Assembly (NCBI GenBank): GCA_046154185.1
Contig: JBJXGE010000049.1
Location: forward strand, 1-64,000
Length of the DNA: 64,000 nt
Direction of reading: 5' to 3'
From: JBJXGE01 sp046154185
GTDB taxonomy: Bacteria > Planctomycetota > UBA8108 > UBA1146 > JAJFFE01
The position numbers and the translations under genes were made by a program. The notes under the pieces are model-generated. The model saw only the letters and a list, made by a program, of their open reading frames with translations, had not been told where the DNA came from and searched no databases. The first letter of the stretch is position 1. The number at the start of each line of letters is the position of its first letter. Below are positions 26,965 to 37,201 of this stretch, piece after piece.

Positions 26965-29900
26965 TTATGGACACCCCGCGCTCGCGCCGAAGCAGCCGAG
27001 ATCGATGCCACCCGCGTCCGCCGTCGGATCCGCGCCGCAGCCTGCTGGCACGGCGCCGAAGGGCGGTGGCGGAGTCGCGCCGGATTCGAACTGGTAGGAC
27101 AATAAGAAGATCGCATCCGCGACGTTGACGGCGCCGTCGTCGTTGGCATCGACGGCATCCAAGCAATTCGCCGCGCCGCCCGCGAAGAGGTAGTTCAACA
27201 TCGCGATCGCGTCCGCGATGTTGATCAGGCCGTCGAGATTCGCATCGCCCCGGATAAATGGTCCCGCGCTCGCGCCGTTGAAGAAGGCCGTGTACGTCGT
27301 CGGCGTTTCGCTCGCGATCACTTCGTGACTGATCGCACCGCCATCGGACCACATACTGAACGTGTAGCTTTCGCCGCCGACGAGTTGCGGTGACGGCGCC
27401 GCGATCGAGACCGTTGCGCCGATGATCACTTCGCGGTCGAACGGCGCCGCTTCCGCGTCGCCGTAGACGGTGACGTCGAGACCGGTCGGGCTCGTCGCGA
27501 ACGTGAGCGTTACAACCTCCGGTTGAATGATCACGCTCGCCGTCGTGCTCAGGGGACTCGGTGACTGTTGCGGCCCGATCGTTACGAGCGCGCCCGTCAT
27601 CGATAACAGTTCGGCGGCGATCCACTCGCCCGAGCGCGCGACGGGCGCGAGCCGCACTTCGTCGATCGCGCCATCAAAATGCGCTCCACCGCCGCTATGG
27701 CGGCCGATCGTGAGCGCCTCGCCGCCGGCAACGAGCGGCGACACGGTGCCATCATTCGTGACGTCGACTCCATCGATGTAGAGTCGCGCGACGCTGCCCG
27801 CAAATGTCACTGCAACGTGATGCCACGCGGTGTCCAAATCAGCGCCTTCGGCGCGCCCGTAGTCGCTGCCGCTGCCGAGTCCGGTCAGCAGATTGAGATC
27901 GGCGTTGTACTCGAGCTCGTATCCCGCTCCCGCATCCCAGGCACTCTTCTTTGAAATGATGCGCGCGTATTCCGGGTCGCCGGGATTGTCATTCCGGATC
28001 CACGCTTCTTGCGTGAGCGCGCCATTGACCGCGAGACTCGCGCCGCTGCCACAAGCGATGAAGTCGTCTAAGCCATCAAACTGTCGCGCCCCGCCGATCA
28101 CACCGGTCGTCGAGGTCGTGCCGCTATTCGTGCCGTGATTGGCGTGCGGTGATGAGTCGTTGAAGTTCGAACAATGCCACACTCCGACGTAGTCGCTCCA
28201 AACGAGCGCCGCTTGTTGCGCCGCTGGGGCCGCCGGGTTGCCGTAGTACATCCAGCAGAACACCGAGCCGCTGCCCGCTTCGATGAAGGGGACCTTCACC
28301 CACACCGTCGACACGCCGCTCGGCGCCCAGTTATCGATTTCGTAAGGAAGACTACTGCCGTCCGCCGCGACGAAACGCAGGTCGGCGCCGCTTGGCGCGA
28401 ACGCGCTCGTGTCGATCTGCGCAGCGTCGATGCGAACCAAACAGACAAAGTTCGACAAATTCTCGCCGACGGTCGTCGCGTCGATGCTGATGCGACGCCG
28501 ATATGCCCATGCCGGATTCCACCAGTCGCCGAGTCCGCTATCGGTCGCGGTCAAACGGAATTCGAGGTACGACGGATACTCGTGATCCGGCCCGGCTTGA
28601 CTGCCGCTCGTGACTCCTGGGTAGTCGATCACCGTGTGTTCATGGCAATCGAGCGGATCGTCATGGTGACAGTGATGCAGAATGACGCGCCACGAGAGCG
28701 CGCTCGCCGGAAGCGGGCCATCTTCGAGATCGACCGCGAAACCGTTAAACGGGATGTTTTCGCCGACTCGCCAGGTCACGGCCGCGCTCGGCGCCAGAAT
28801 CGTCACGAGCGGCGGTGAGTTATCCACCGTGATCAGCGCGCTCGCGAAGCCCTCACCACTTTCCGGATCGGTCACGCGCACGCGCGCCAAGTAGCTCCCG
28901 GAAACGCCATAGGTGTGCGTGATCGTTGCGCCCACGCCGTCGTCGAACTGCGTGTCGCCGTCGAGATCCCACGCAAACGTAAGCGCGCCGCTCAAATCCG
29001 GATCGTAGGAGAGCGTCGCATCGAAGTTGACGAGCAACGGCGCGGGTCCGCTCGTCGGGCTGACTTCGAGCACGGCGATCGGCGGCTCATTTTGCGAGAA
29101 GTGCTGCACGCGATGCACGGTGCCCGAATCGATGCGGGCGTAGAAAAGATCGCCGCCCGGACCGCATTGCAAGTCGACGACGGCGCCGGCCGCGCCGACG
29201 AATGTCACGCGCGACGTCGGATCGGGCAAGCCGCTGACGCCCTCATACATGACCCAAATGCACTGGCGCGCGTAGTCGCAAAAGAAGAGCGCGCCGTCGT
29301 AGCTCGCGGGATAAGAGCCGCCGTTGTAGATCTCGAGACCCGCAATGGCCGACGAGCCGGCTCCGCACGGCCCGGGCGCTACCGGCGTGCCGTGCGCGTA
29401 CGCAAAGAACGGTGCGGTCGCGGCGCCGGGCATGCCGTACAGCGTTTCGCACAGCGGTAAGTTCGCGCCATCGTAGCCGCCCTGGGTAAACGGACCTTCG
29501 TAGCACGGCCAACCGAAATTCTCGATCACGGCGTCGACCGGATCGACGACGCGATTGATTTCCTCGTAAGAGCCCCAACCCACATCGCCGATCCACACTT
29601 CGCCCGTGAGCGGGTGAACCGTGAATCGATACGGATTGCGCAATCCATACGCGATGATGCGATCGTCGATCGAACTCGTGCCGCCGACGAGTGGATTGTC
29701 GGGCATCGCCGCCCCCGTGATTGGATCGAGGCGCAAGAGCGTGCCGTCGTAGCCAAGCGGGTCCGCCGTCGAGCGCAAATCTTGGCTGCGCACCGCGCCC
29801 CCTTCGAGCGTGGGGTCGGCGCAGGGATTGCCGCCTTGACCATAATCGACGTAGTTGAAACTCGCGCCGTCGCCGCTGGTGAGGTAAAGCGCCCCATCGG

Positions 29901-30468
29901 GCCCAAACTCGAGTGCACCGATCGAGTGACTCGGAAACTGCTGGCACCAATTTTCGATCATCACGAACTCGACGCCGGACATCACATCGCCGCTCGCGGT
30001 CAACCGCGAGAGCCGTGCTCCGACCGTGCAGCCGACGCCGGTCGGGTCGCCGCAGTCGTCGAAGAAGACGGGCGGAGTGCCGCCGATCGGCGCATCCATC
30101 GTATAGAGCACGTAGACATACGGATCCGCCGGAAAGTTCGGATGCAACGCGAACCCGAGCATGCCGCGATCCCAAAAATTGTGCACCCGCGGGCGCAGGT
30201 CCGCAAAAGTCGCCGGAGTCGGATCCGATAGACTGCTGTAAATCCGAATCAGTCCACTCTTCTCGGCGACGAAGACTCGACCGTCGGCGGCGAACTCGAT
30301 CGCGGTCGGTTGATTGAGTCCGCTGAACACGATGCTGTCCTGGAAGTCTGGCAGCATCTGCTGAGCACCGACGCGCGTCGAATCCAACGCGACGCAGAGC
30401 GCGACGCCCGCCATCACTCGCAGAGTCCGTAGCCGATGCCATCGCGTGAACCGCACTAGAGTGCTCAT
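26965..30468 (-). CDS. Large secreted PQQ-type dehydrogenase fused to PKD, DUF2341, LamG and dockerin-like modules
   Basis: A 1167-aa mosaic. Signal peptide near residues 15-32 (LRVMAGVALCVALDST). The beta-propeller spans about 40-430 (GLNQPTAIEFAADGRVFVAE, GMLGFALHPNFP, GALEFGPDGALYLTSGDG, YGLRNPYRFTVHP). PKD follows (LLVNFDATLSYDPD), then DUF2341 (WWNPAWAYRRRISID), a LamG fold (GARQFDGLDDFIACG, WHHVAVTFAG, GAIDEVRLAP) and two dockerin-like repeats (DANLDGLINIADA, DANDDGAVNVADA). It ends in a Cys-rich CP tail. ATG 30468 has GGAAG upstream. It has no CXXCH like the paralogues at 9323 and 30839. Probably binds and oxidises a polymeric or surface sugar; this is inference. Confidence 0.87.
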   Translation of the reverse strand: MSTLVRFTRWHRLRTLRVMAGVALCVALDSTRVGAQQMLPDFQDSIVFSGLNQPTAIEFAADGRVFVAEKSGLIRIYSSLSDPTPATFADLRPRVHNFWDRGMLGFALHPNFPADPYVYVLYTMDAPIGGTPPVFFDDCGDPTGVGCTVGARLSRLTASGDVMSGVEFVMIENWCQQFPSHSIGALEFGPDGALYLTSGDGASFNYVDYGQGGNPCADPTLEGGAVRSQDLRSTADPLGYDGTLLRLDPITGAAMPDNPLVGGTSSIDDRIIAYGLRNPYRFTVHPLTGEVWIGDVGWGSYEEINRVVDPVDAVIENFGWPCYEGPFTQGGYDGANLPLCETLYGMPGAATAPFFAYAHGTPVAPGPCGAGSSAIAGLEIYNGGSYPASYDGALFFCDYARQCIWVMYEGVSGLPDPTSRVTFVGAAGAVVDLQCGPGGDLFYARIDSGTVHRVQHFSQNEPPIAVLEVSPTSGPAPLLVNFDATLSYDPDLSGALTFAWDLDGDTQFDDGVGATITHTYGVSGSYLARVRVTDPESGEGFASALITVDNSPPLVTILAPSAAVTWRVGENIPFNGFAVDLEDGPLPASALSWRVILHHCHHDDPLDCHEHTVIDYPGVTSGSQAGPDHEYPSYLEFRLTATDSGLGDWWNPAWAYRRRISIDATTVGENLSNFVCLVRIDAAQIDTSAFAPSGADLRFVAADGSSLPYEIDNWAPSGVSTVWVKVPFIEAGSGSVFCWMYYGNPAAPAAQQAALVWSDYVGVWHCSNFNDSSPHANHGTNSGTTSTTGVIGGARQFDGLDDFIACGSGASLAVNGALTQEAWIRNDNPGDPEYARIISKKSAWDAGAGYELEYNADLNLLTGLGSGSDYGRAEGADLDTAWHHVAVTFAGSVARLYIDGVDVTNDGTVSPLVAGGEALTIGRHSGGGAHFDGAIDEVRLAPVARSGEWIAAELLSMTGALVTIGPQQSPSPLSTTASVIIQPEVVTLTFATSPTGLDVTVYGDAEAAPFDREVIIGATVSIAAPSPQLVGGESYTFSMWSDGGAISHEVIASETPTTYTAFFNGASAGPFIRGDANLDGLINIADAIAMLNYLFAGGAANCLDAVDANDDGAVNVADAIFLLSYQFESGATPPPPFGAVPAGCGADPTADAGGIDLGCFGASAGCP

Positions 30469-30838
30469 GTGAATTCTTCCCTTGAAATGAGCCCGCGAGA
30501 ATTTGGCGAATCGTCGTTCAGCCGGCGCCGATCTTAACCACTCAATCCGGTCGCTCACAGGGTTCGCCGCGCTTGCCAGTCACGCCGAGTTGGCGTCGTG
30601 ACTATATCGCGAATAAGTGGAAATCTACTCGGCGATTGAGATTCGACAATCGTCCGGCAGCTTGGCATCGAGCTGCTGACAAACCGCGGAACACTAGAGA
30701 CCGTTCTGCAAGTCGCGCTTCCGCCGCCGCCGAGTTTGGGCGAAGGGTGGCTGATCGGTCTCGCTTTGAGTATGATTCTGCTCCAGTAGGCCACCAACTC
30801 CGCCGCGTACTCACGCGGCTTCCCCACCGAAGGTTTCG
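30469..30838. other. Divergent promoter region between two secreted dehydrogenases
   Basis: A 370-bp gap separating two secreted dehydrogenases on opposite strands. No gene is supported. It should contain both promoters and possibly a shared operator, but no clear palindrome was found by eye. Confidence 0.45.
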
Positions 30839-33565
30839 ATGTTTCACTCCATCCAGATTCGTTCGTTGCCATGGCTCGCCCTTGTCCTCGCATTCGTCGT
30901 CGGCAGGGCCGGCCCCGCGGCTGCGCAGGGCGGGCTACCAAGCGGTTTTGCGCTCGACACAATCGAATACACCGACGGCGTCGGCATGGCGCTCTCGCTC
31001 GAGTTCGGTCCCGCGGGTCGCATGTACATAGGTCAGAAGAACGGCTTCGTCCGCGTTTACCAACCGGACGGTAGTGGCGGGTACTTGCCTTCCACCGTGT
31101 TTGCCGACTCCTCGGCGATCGTCGACACAGAGATGGAGAGCGGGCTGCTCGGCCTCGTGCTCGACCCGGCCTTTGCGACGAATCGCTTTCTTTATCTCTT
31201 CTACACGACGTCGACCGATCAACGGCTCGTGCGAGTGACGGCGGACTCGACCTACAACGCGATGGTCGCGGGTAGCACGTTGGTTTTGCTCAGCGGGCTG
31301 CCGCGCCTGTGGGCGTTTCACAAAGCGGGCGATATCGAGTTTCATCCGAACGACCCGAACAGCATTTACATTTCGCTCGGCGACGACGGGATTGAGCTTT
31401 CGGAGCGCATTGTGCGCTGTCCGAACCCAGACTATTACGAAGGCAAACTGCTGCGCGTCAACAAACTCAATGGCCAAGGTCTCGCCGACAACCCGTTCTA
31501 CGACGGCAATCCGAATTCCGTGCGCTCGCGCGTGTGGGCGACGGGTTTTCGCAATCCGTTCCGCATGGTGTTTCACCCGCAGGCGCCCGTTCCGAATGTC
31601 GTCTACGTGTCGGAGAACGGCGATTTCATCGATCGCTTCTCGTGGGTGCAGCGCGGCTCGGATGGGGATTGGGGCACGGGTAGCAGTTTCACTTCGGTGC
31701 CGGACCCGAATCACCGCATTCTCGGCTCGCCGGACCCGTCGCTCGTCGGGATCGCGATTGCGACTTCCGGTCCATTCTCGAACGGCGGGAATCCCGTCTT
31801 GTACTTATCGCAGTGGTCGGGTGGCGCCTCGTTCGACACCGGCGTGCGGCGCTTTGAGCTGACGGGACCGAATCTCGACACGGCCGTGCCGATGGATGGC
31901 GGCGGCTACTTCCTCTCCGGTGGCGAAGGCATCGATATGACGTTTGGTCCGGACGGTGCGCTATACCTCACCGGTCAAGTCGATTCGACGCGTTTGATTC
32001 GTCGCATTCGCGCCGTGGGCGGGATGCCGCCGATTGCGTCGTTCAGCTTCGCGCCGACTTCCGCGACGGGACCAGCACCATTCACAATGTCCTTCAACGA
32101 TTTGTCGACGGATCCGGATGGTGTGATTGTCGGTCGTCTTTGGCAATTCGGTGACGGCTCGACATCGACCGCTACGGCGCCGGCGCATACGTACACGGCG
32201 CCCGGTGTGTACGCCGTCGGTTTGACGGTCACCGATAACAGCGGGCTGCAGACTTCCGCGACACCGATCAGCGTGACGGTAGTGGCAAACACGAGCATCG
32301 CGTTGTCCGGCCAACTCTACGATGGACGCAATCTCAGCGGGCTGCCGCTGCCCGTGGCGACCGAACTGCGGTTTTACCAACAAGACGGACTGACGCCCGT
32401 GAGTTTCGCGGGTGGTGGCGGCGCGGCGGGCAACGCGCTGAGCGTCCCGTCGGGTGGCGTGATTCCAGTCGGCACTTTGAGTCTTGCGCTGACGGGATCG
32501 GCCGTCGTCATTTCGGCCGGCGAGCCGACGGCCGATGGCATGCAGCCTTTGTTCCGCGGTGTCCCGGTAGTGCCGGGCGCGCAGTCGCTGAATCTGCAAC
32601 TGCACCTTTCGAACACGGCCGTGCGCGGACGCGTGCGCGATTCGTTCGGCGACGCGGCCGAGGTCGACCTCGGCGTTGCGCGCGGCGGTCCGACCACGTG
32701 GTACTCGGTCGCGGGTGGCCGCGACTATTTGCCGCTATCGGGGCTCACGCCGACCGGCGTGCCGTTTCGCGTCGAGTCGGATGCGCTCGGCTACTACTAC
32801 GTGCCGATTCGCACCGGTACGGCGGGCGCGACTTTTTACTTCGACGTGGTGGCCGACACCGGTAGCGCGACTTACTTGGCGACGGCCGCGACGAATCTCG
32901 TCGCCGATAGCGCGCTCGTGATCCGCGACTATCAGCTCGGTCTGATCGTTGGCGGCGCCGGGTGCGACGACTTGAGCGGGATCCCTTTCCAGCCGAGCAT
33001 CGACTACTTGGCGCAGATTCAACCGATCTGGAATTCGACCTGTACGGGCTGTCATCACCCGGCCGGATATCCGCCCGACCTCGAGTCCAATAGCGAAGCC
33101 AACCTCGTCGGCATTCAGCGCGCGACCGCGCCGATGCTGTACTACGTCGATCCCGGCAGTTTGGACACGAGTTTCTTGTTCGAGAAGATCAACTGCGCGG
33201 TGCCGCAAATCGGCGTGCGAATGCGGCCCGGACTCGTCATGCCGCTCGTGCAACAAGCGCTCGTGCGCGACTGGATCCTCGGGCAGGGCACCGAGACCTT
33301 TAAGCGCGGCGACGCGAACGACGACGGATCTTTCAATCTGGCGGATGCCGTCGCCGTGCTCTTGTACTTGTTCACCGGGTACCCGACGACGTGCCAGTCG
33401 GCGATCGATGTCAACGACGACGGCTCGATCAACGTCGCGGACGCGGTCTACTTGCTGACTGCGCTGTTCCAAAGTGGCACGCTTCCACCGGCGCCTTATC
33501 TTTCCTGCGGCGCTGACCCGACGCCAGGTGTGCTCTCGTGCGTGAATTTCATGAGTTGTCCCTGA
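30839..33565 (+). CDS. Secreted PQQ-type sugar dehydrogenase with PKD, cytochrome c-like and dockerin-like modules (paralogue of 9323)
   Basis: A 908-aa protein, colinear with the 9323 protein and clearly its paralogue. Signal peptide LPWLALVLAFVVGRAGPAAA. The propeller has SLEFGPAGRMYIGQKNG, ESGLLGLVLDP, GDIEFHP, YISLGDDG and GFRNPFRMVFHP. A PKD domain follows (WQFGDGSTSTATAPAHTY), then a haem CTGCH at 735-739 with Met in GVRMRPG. The dockerin-like doublet (DANDDGSFNLADA, DVNDDGSINVADA) and tail ending SCP close it. Start ATG 30839. Divergent from a third family member at 26965. Two near-copies in one window suggest duplication followed by substrate divergence. Confidence 0.88.
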   Translation: MFHSIQIRSLPWLALVLAFVVGRAGPAAAQGGLPSGFALDTIEYTDGVGMALSLEFGPAGRMYIGQKNGFVRVYQPDGSGGYLPSTVFADSSAIVDTEMESGLLGLVLDPAFATNRFLYLFYTTSTDQRLVRVTADSTYNAMVAGSTLVLLSGLPRLWAFHKAGDIEFHPNDPNSIYISLGDDGIELSERIVRCPNPDYYEGKLLRVNKLNGQGLADNPFYDGNPNSVRSRVWATGFRNPFRMVFHPQAPVPNVVYVSENGDFIDRFSWVQRGSDGDWGTGSSFTSVPDPNHRILGSPDPSLVGIAIATSGPFSNGGNPVLYLSQWSGGASFDTGVRRFELTGPNLDTAVPMDGGGYFLSGGEGIDMTFGPDGALYLTGQVDSTRLIRRIRAVGGMPPIASFSFAPTSATGPAPFTMSFNDLSTDPDGVIVGRLWQFGDGSTSTATAPAHTYTAPGVYAVGLTVTDNSGLQTSATPISVTVVANTSIALSGQLYDGRNLSGLPLPVATELRFYQQDGLTPVSFAGGGGAAGNALSVPSGGVIPVGTLSLALTGSAVVISAGEPTADGMQPLFRGVPVVPGAQSLNLQLHLSNTAVRGRVRDSFGDAAEVDLGVARGGPTTWYSVAGGRDYLPLSGLTPTGVPFRVESDALGYYYVPIRTGTAGATFYFDVVADTGSATYLATAATNLVADSALVIRDYQLGLIVGGAGCDDLSGIPFQPSIDYLAQIQPIWNSTCTGCHHPAGYPPDLESNSEANLVGIQRATAPMLYYVDPGSLDTSFLFEKINCAVPQIGVRMRPGLVMPLVQQALVRDWILGQGTETFKRGDANDDGSFNLADAVAVLLYLFTGYPTTCQSAIDVNDDGSINVADAVYLLTALFQSGTLPPAPYLSCGADPTPGVLSCVNFMSCP

Positions 33566-33601
33566 TACGTGCCGGAGCGACCGCGGAGGGGGCGCGATGC
33601 G

Positions 33602-34480
33602 CTACGTTTTAGCGATCGCGCTCTGCGCCGCCGGCCACTGACCGTGAGCGAGATAGTACAGCCGCCAGCGCAACGTATCCCAGCGGCGGACGAGCGCGCT
33701 CTGCGCGGCCGAGCGCGCGACTTTGCGATACACGACGTACTTTTGAAACTTCTCGACGAACTCGAAACCGAGCCCGCGCACGCTCGCGCGAATCGGATAC
33801 TTACTGCGCAATAAATGAAACGGTCGATCGCTGTCGGCTTTCGATGCGATGAGATCGAAGACGAGGAGACCGCCGGGCGCGAGCGTCTCGTGCAAAGTCC
33901 TGAGCGTCACGATGGGGTCCGCGACGTGTTCGAGCACATCGACCGCGGAGACCAGATCGTAGCGAGCCGGCTCAAGCGAGGTCGTCTTGAGGTCGACAAA
34001 ATTCGCGTGCAGCCCGCGGCGCTCGAAACGCCAACGCGCGAATCGCTGCAGCACGTCCGACACATCGGCCACCGTCACATCGAGACCTTCGCGGGCGAGC
34101 AAGATCCCGTTTGTACCGACGCCGCCGCCGAAATCGAGATAGCGCCTCGCGCCGTGCGCACGCGCGAGCAGCAGCAAGCGCGCGTTCCACGCCGGCGCTT
34201 CGCCCTGCTCGAGCGCATGCCACCACAAGAGTTCGTAAATGTACGCTTCGCAGCTGTTATAGAACTCGATCAAGTCTTCGGCGCGCCGACGATCCTTGTC
34301 GTACCAGTTGCGCCGTTGCTCCTCGACGGCGACTTGGCAAAGCCTGAGCACTGCGTCAGGCGATTTGCCGGTGTACTCGGCGAGCTCGCGTAAACAGCTC
34401 GCGCGCGCCGCGGTCTCACCCGGCAACAAGACTGCCGGCAACCAGAGCTGCTTCAAACTCTCAGGAGGGGACTCTGCCAC
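33602..34480 (-). CDS. Class I SAM-dependent methyltransferase
   Basis: A 292-aa protein. Motif I is YLDFGGGVGTNGILLA, followed by VTVADVSDVL, then YDLVSAVDVLEHVADP and GGLLVFDLI. This is the Methyltransf_11/23 layout with an extra N-terminal helical domain of about 115 residues (for example AVEEQRRNWYDKDRRRAEDL) that may bind the acceptor. The family's aspartate-glycine loop is written D-F-G-G-G. Substrate unknown. It is convergent with the dehydrogenase at 30839 and divergent from the FHA-protease gene. Confidence 0.85.
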   Translation of the reverse strand: MAESPPESLKQLWLPAVLLPGETAARASCLRELAEYTGKSPDAVLRLCQVAVEEQRRNWYDKDRRRAEDLIEFYNSCEAYIYELLWWHALEQGEAPAWNARLLLLARAHGARRYLDFGGGVGTNGILLAREGLDVTVADVSDVLQRFARWRFERRGLHANFVDLKTTSLEPARYDLVSAVDVLEHVADPIVTLRTLHETLAPGGLLVFDLIASKADSDRPFHLLRSKYPIRASVRGLGFEFVEKFQKYVVYRKVARSAAQSALVRRWDTLRWRLYYLAHGQWPAAQSAIAKT

Positions 34481-34711
34481 TCGCCGCTCACTTACTCGCT
34501 TGGGTGCGGACTCGCTCGTTTGCTTGCTTTATTAATGGTTGCGCAAACTCGCCGCGGGCCGCGCCCGGCCCGCCCCCCGCGGAACCACGACTCGCGACAG
34601 CATAACCCCGACTTCGCTTCTCTTCACGCTTTCAGGTGCTTGACTTGCCGCGTGTCAGACACAGAGAATGCGGCGTGTCTTTGCTCCATTCCAGGATTGA
34701 GGTTTGCCGTC

Positions 34712-36316
34712 ATGTCAGATGGTTCAGATGAGCGGAAAACGCTCCGCTTGAAAAACCTCAACGGGCCTGGGCTTCCGGAGACACTCGAAGTACCAGACGA
34801 CGGACTCACGTTCGGCCGTGATCCATCGAACCACATTGTGCTCGAGCCGGAACAATATCCATTTACGTCGTCGTTTCACGCGCGCATTGGATACGACAAT
34901 GACCGGTTATACATCGAGGATCTCAAGAGCAAGAACGGCACGCTCGTCAACAACCACGAAGTCGAGCGCCGCGTGCTCAAACTCGGCGACCTCGTCCAAC
35001 TCGGCCGCGGCCGCGGCGCGCGTTTTCTCGTCGTGTCGGAGCATGACATGAGTCGAACGCAAGAGTTGCGTCTGACTAGTGCAAGCTCGACGCCGGGCAC
35101 GCAGAGCGCCGAAATGAGCCGCACGACCGTCATGCGGCTCAAGCGCGCGCTCGGTTTGCCGGAGACGGGCGGGCTCGAAGCGGGCGAATTGAATCGCCGC
35201 TCGGCGCTTAAGGTTTATGGTCTGATCGCGTGCATCGCGCTCGCGTCGCTCGTGGGCTACTACTACCTGCTCGCGACGCACGACGAGAAAGTCGCGCAGC
35301 TCACCGATCTCATCGGCCTGCACTCGCGACAACTCGCCGAGGCCGCTGAGAAGCTCAAGACGGAGCAACTCGCGCGCGAGCAAAATCGGCGCGAGCTCGA
35401 AGGCGAGCGCGATCGACTTGTCGGGCGACTCAACGCGCTCGAGTCGAGCGGCGAGCATTCGCAACAGGAACTCGGCAAAGTGCGCGACGAGCTTGCGGAT
35501 ACGACGCGGCGCCTCGAGCTTTACAATCCCATCAACCTCGAGAACGAGGAGCAGTCGCGTCGCGAGCGATTACGCGCCGTGTTGCGCGCCGTTGTCTATG
35601 TCGAGAAGCTCACGGTCTATCGAGAAGCCGGCAGCGCGCGTTATTTGCATTTGAATCCGGTCGATGGCCTCCACTTGCGCGAAGTGGTGCTCGCGGAAGA
35701 TGCCGAACTCGTGACGCAGCAACGCGAGAGCGGCTCGGGTTTCTGCGTCTCGGCCGACGGTCACATCATCACGAACGCGCATGTCGTGATGACGGCGCAG
35801 GACGAGGAAGAGCGCGAGCACGATGGCAAACGCCTTGAGTTGGCGTCGGTGTTGAACGTGATCTTTTCCGGCGACGGAATTCGTCATCGCGCGGAGCTGG
35901 AGTCCCTGAGTTTCGAAGGGCCTGACGATTTCGCGGTGTTGCGGATTCAACCGCCGGCGGACATGCCGTTCATCAAGGATTTCACGGTCGAACGCACTGT
36001 GCCGGCGGAAGGCAGCGAAGTGCGGCTCTTCGGCTTTCCGCTCGGTGAGGCGTTGATTCAAGATGTGTCGGTCTACAACGCGTCCGTGTTTTCCGGCATC
36101 GTCAGCCGCGTGCAGGCGCGCGATTACTTCCAAGTGCAAGCCGCGGTTTATCCCGGGAATAGCGGTGGCCCCGTGCTCGATCTCGACGGGCGCGTCGTCG
36201 GCATCGTCACCGCCGTGCAGCGCTTACCGGGCAGCGATTCGATCGCATCCGACATCGGTTACGCGCTGCCAATCACGGGCCTGCGGAAATTTTGGCCGCC
36301 GGAGCATAAAGAGTGA
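34712..36316 (+). CDS. FHA domain - transmembrane - coiled coil - trypsin-like serine protease
   Basis: A 534-aa protein. Cytosolic FHA domain at about 20-110 (GLTFGRDPSNHIVL, SFHARIG, LKSKNGTLVNN). A transmembrane helix lies at about 168-187 (YGLIACIALASLVGYYYLL), a coiled coil at about 190-290, and an extracytoplasmic chymotrypsin-fold protease at about 340-525. The triad is His357 (ITNAHVV), Asp406 (GPDDFAVL) and Ser484 (YPGNSGGPV). All catalytic residues are intact. ATG 34712 is preferred because family similarity starts there and TTGAGG precedes it; the open frame further upstream is unlike any domain. The FHA module suggests phosphothreonine sensing coupled to periplasmic proteolysis. 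Its stop overlaps the start of the next gene (GTGA). Confidence 0.9.
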   Translation: MSDGSDERKTLRLKNLNGPGLPETLEVPDDGLTFGRDPSNHIVLEPEQYPFTSSFHARIGYDNDRLYIEDLKSKNGTLVNNHEVERRVLKLGDLVQLGRGRGARFLVVSEHDMSRTQELRLTSASSTPGTQSAEMSRTTVMRLKRALGLPETGGLEAGELNRRSALKVYGLIACIALASLVGYYYLLATHDEKVAQLTDLIGLHSRQLAEAAEKLKTEQLAREQNRRELEGERDRLVGRLNALESSGEHSQQELGKVRDELADTTRRLELYNPINLENEEQSRRERLRAVLRAVVYVEKLTVYREAGSARYLHLNPVDGLHLREVVLAEDAELVTQQRESGSGFCVSADGHIITNAHVVMTAQDEEEREHDGKRLELASVLNVIFSGDGIRHRAELESLSFEGPDDFAVLRIQPPADMPFIKDFTVERTVPAEGSEVRLFGFPLGEALIQDVSVYNASVFSGIVSRVQARDYFQVQAAVYPGNSGGPVLDLDGRVVGIVTAVQRLPGSDSIASDIGYALPITGLRKFWPPEHKE

Positions 36317-37152
36317 GAGCGCCGTGGCTGGTTGCGGCGCTGCTGCTGCTGGTCGTGGGCGGCGGATGTCGCACGGTGGCGGTGAAGCCGAGCGCGCCAA
36401 TTAGCACGGTCGCAACGGCTGCGTTGCCGGTGCAGCGCACGGCGGACGAACTCCTCGATCGATGTGTGCGGCATTACGATCCGCACGGAAACTGGCCGCG
36501 TGCGATTTTTCGCCTCGAGCTGGAGGAACAGCGACTTGCCGGAGTGCGCCACACGACGGTGATCGTCAATAATCGTTCCGGCGATTTTCATTGCTTAACG
36601 GTCGTCGACGATGTGCCGGTCGTGATTTTTCGCAAGGCCGGCAAGCTGGGAGCGCGGTTGCGCGAACGAGAAGGTGGAACGCGCGACATGTCGGCGCACG
36701 GCGCCTCGGCGTCGTCGAACGACGATAGCGAAGCGGAGCGCGTCGAATTTGCCCGCATCGGTCTGACGCCCGAGCGCCTGGCCGCACGCAGCCGCTACTA
36801 TCTGCAGCTCATCGGCCTACCGATGAATTTGCGCGCCGGCGCGTGGCGTGTGGCGCACGAGGTCACCCGCGAACGCTTTGCGGGGCACGACGTCGACGCA
36901 ATCGAGCTCCGCGATGACTCCGTTGCGGCGCGCGAACGCTGGGTCTTTCTACTCGACGCCGAGACCGGCGCGCTGCGCGGCGGTCGGTTCTTCGCATCCG
37001 CCGATTCGACGACGAGTGAAGTGCTGTCGTTCACCGGTGAGACCGAGTTGTGCGGGATGCGAATACCGACGACCCGAAGTTGGTTTTCGGCACCGACAAA
37101 CTCGGCGCTCGGCGTCGACACGATTGTGGCGGTTCAAAAACTTGGGGATTGA
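36313..37152 (+). CDS. Lipoprotein of unknown function, DUF6503-like
   Basis: A 279-aa protein from GTG 36313, overlapping the protease stop by 4 bp (GTGA), so it is translationally coupled to it. The signal peptide ends in a lipobox-like VVGGGC. The mature part begins with ADELLDRCVRHYDPHGNWP, which resembles DUF6503 proteins in this D-P-x-G-x-W feature, and continues strand-rich to the end (WVFLLDAETGALRGGRFF, GETELCGMRIPTTRSWF). It was probably once a LolA-like fold, but this is a guess. Membrane-anchored in the periplasm; partner most likely the upstream protease. Confidence 0.68.
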   Translation: MRAPWLVAALLLLVVGGGCRTVAVKPSAPISTVATAALPVQRTADELLDRCVRHYDPHGNWPRAIFRLELEEQRLAGVRHTTVIVNNRSGDFHCLTVVDDVPVVIFRKAGKLGARLREREGGTRDMSAHGASASSNDDSEAERVEFARIGLTPERLAARSRYYLQLIGLPMNLRAGAWRVAHEVTRERFAGHDVDAIELRDDSVAARERWVFLLDAETGALRGGRFFASADSTTSEVLSFTGETELCGMRIPTTRSWFSAPTNSALGVDTIVAVQKLGD

Positions 37153-37201
37153 TTGCCGGTGACGCGAAAACGTCGCTGCGTTGAAAAAAAAGGGTAACAG
37201 G

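Noticed and set aside
27063..27090. A GGATTCGAACTGG string resembling a tRNA T-arm
   Set aside because: No acceptor or anticodon arms fold around it and it lies within the 3' end of a coding gene.
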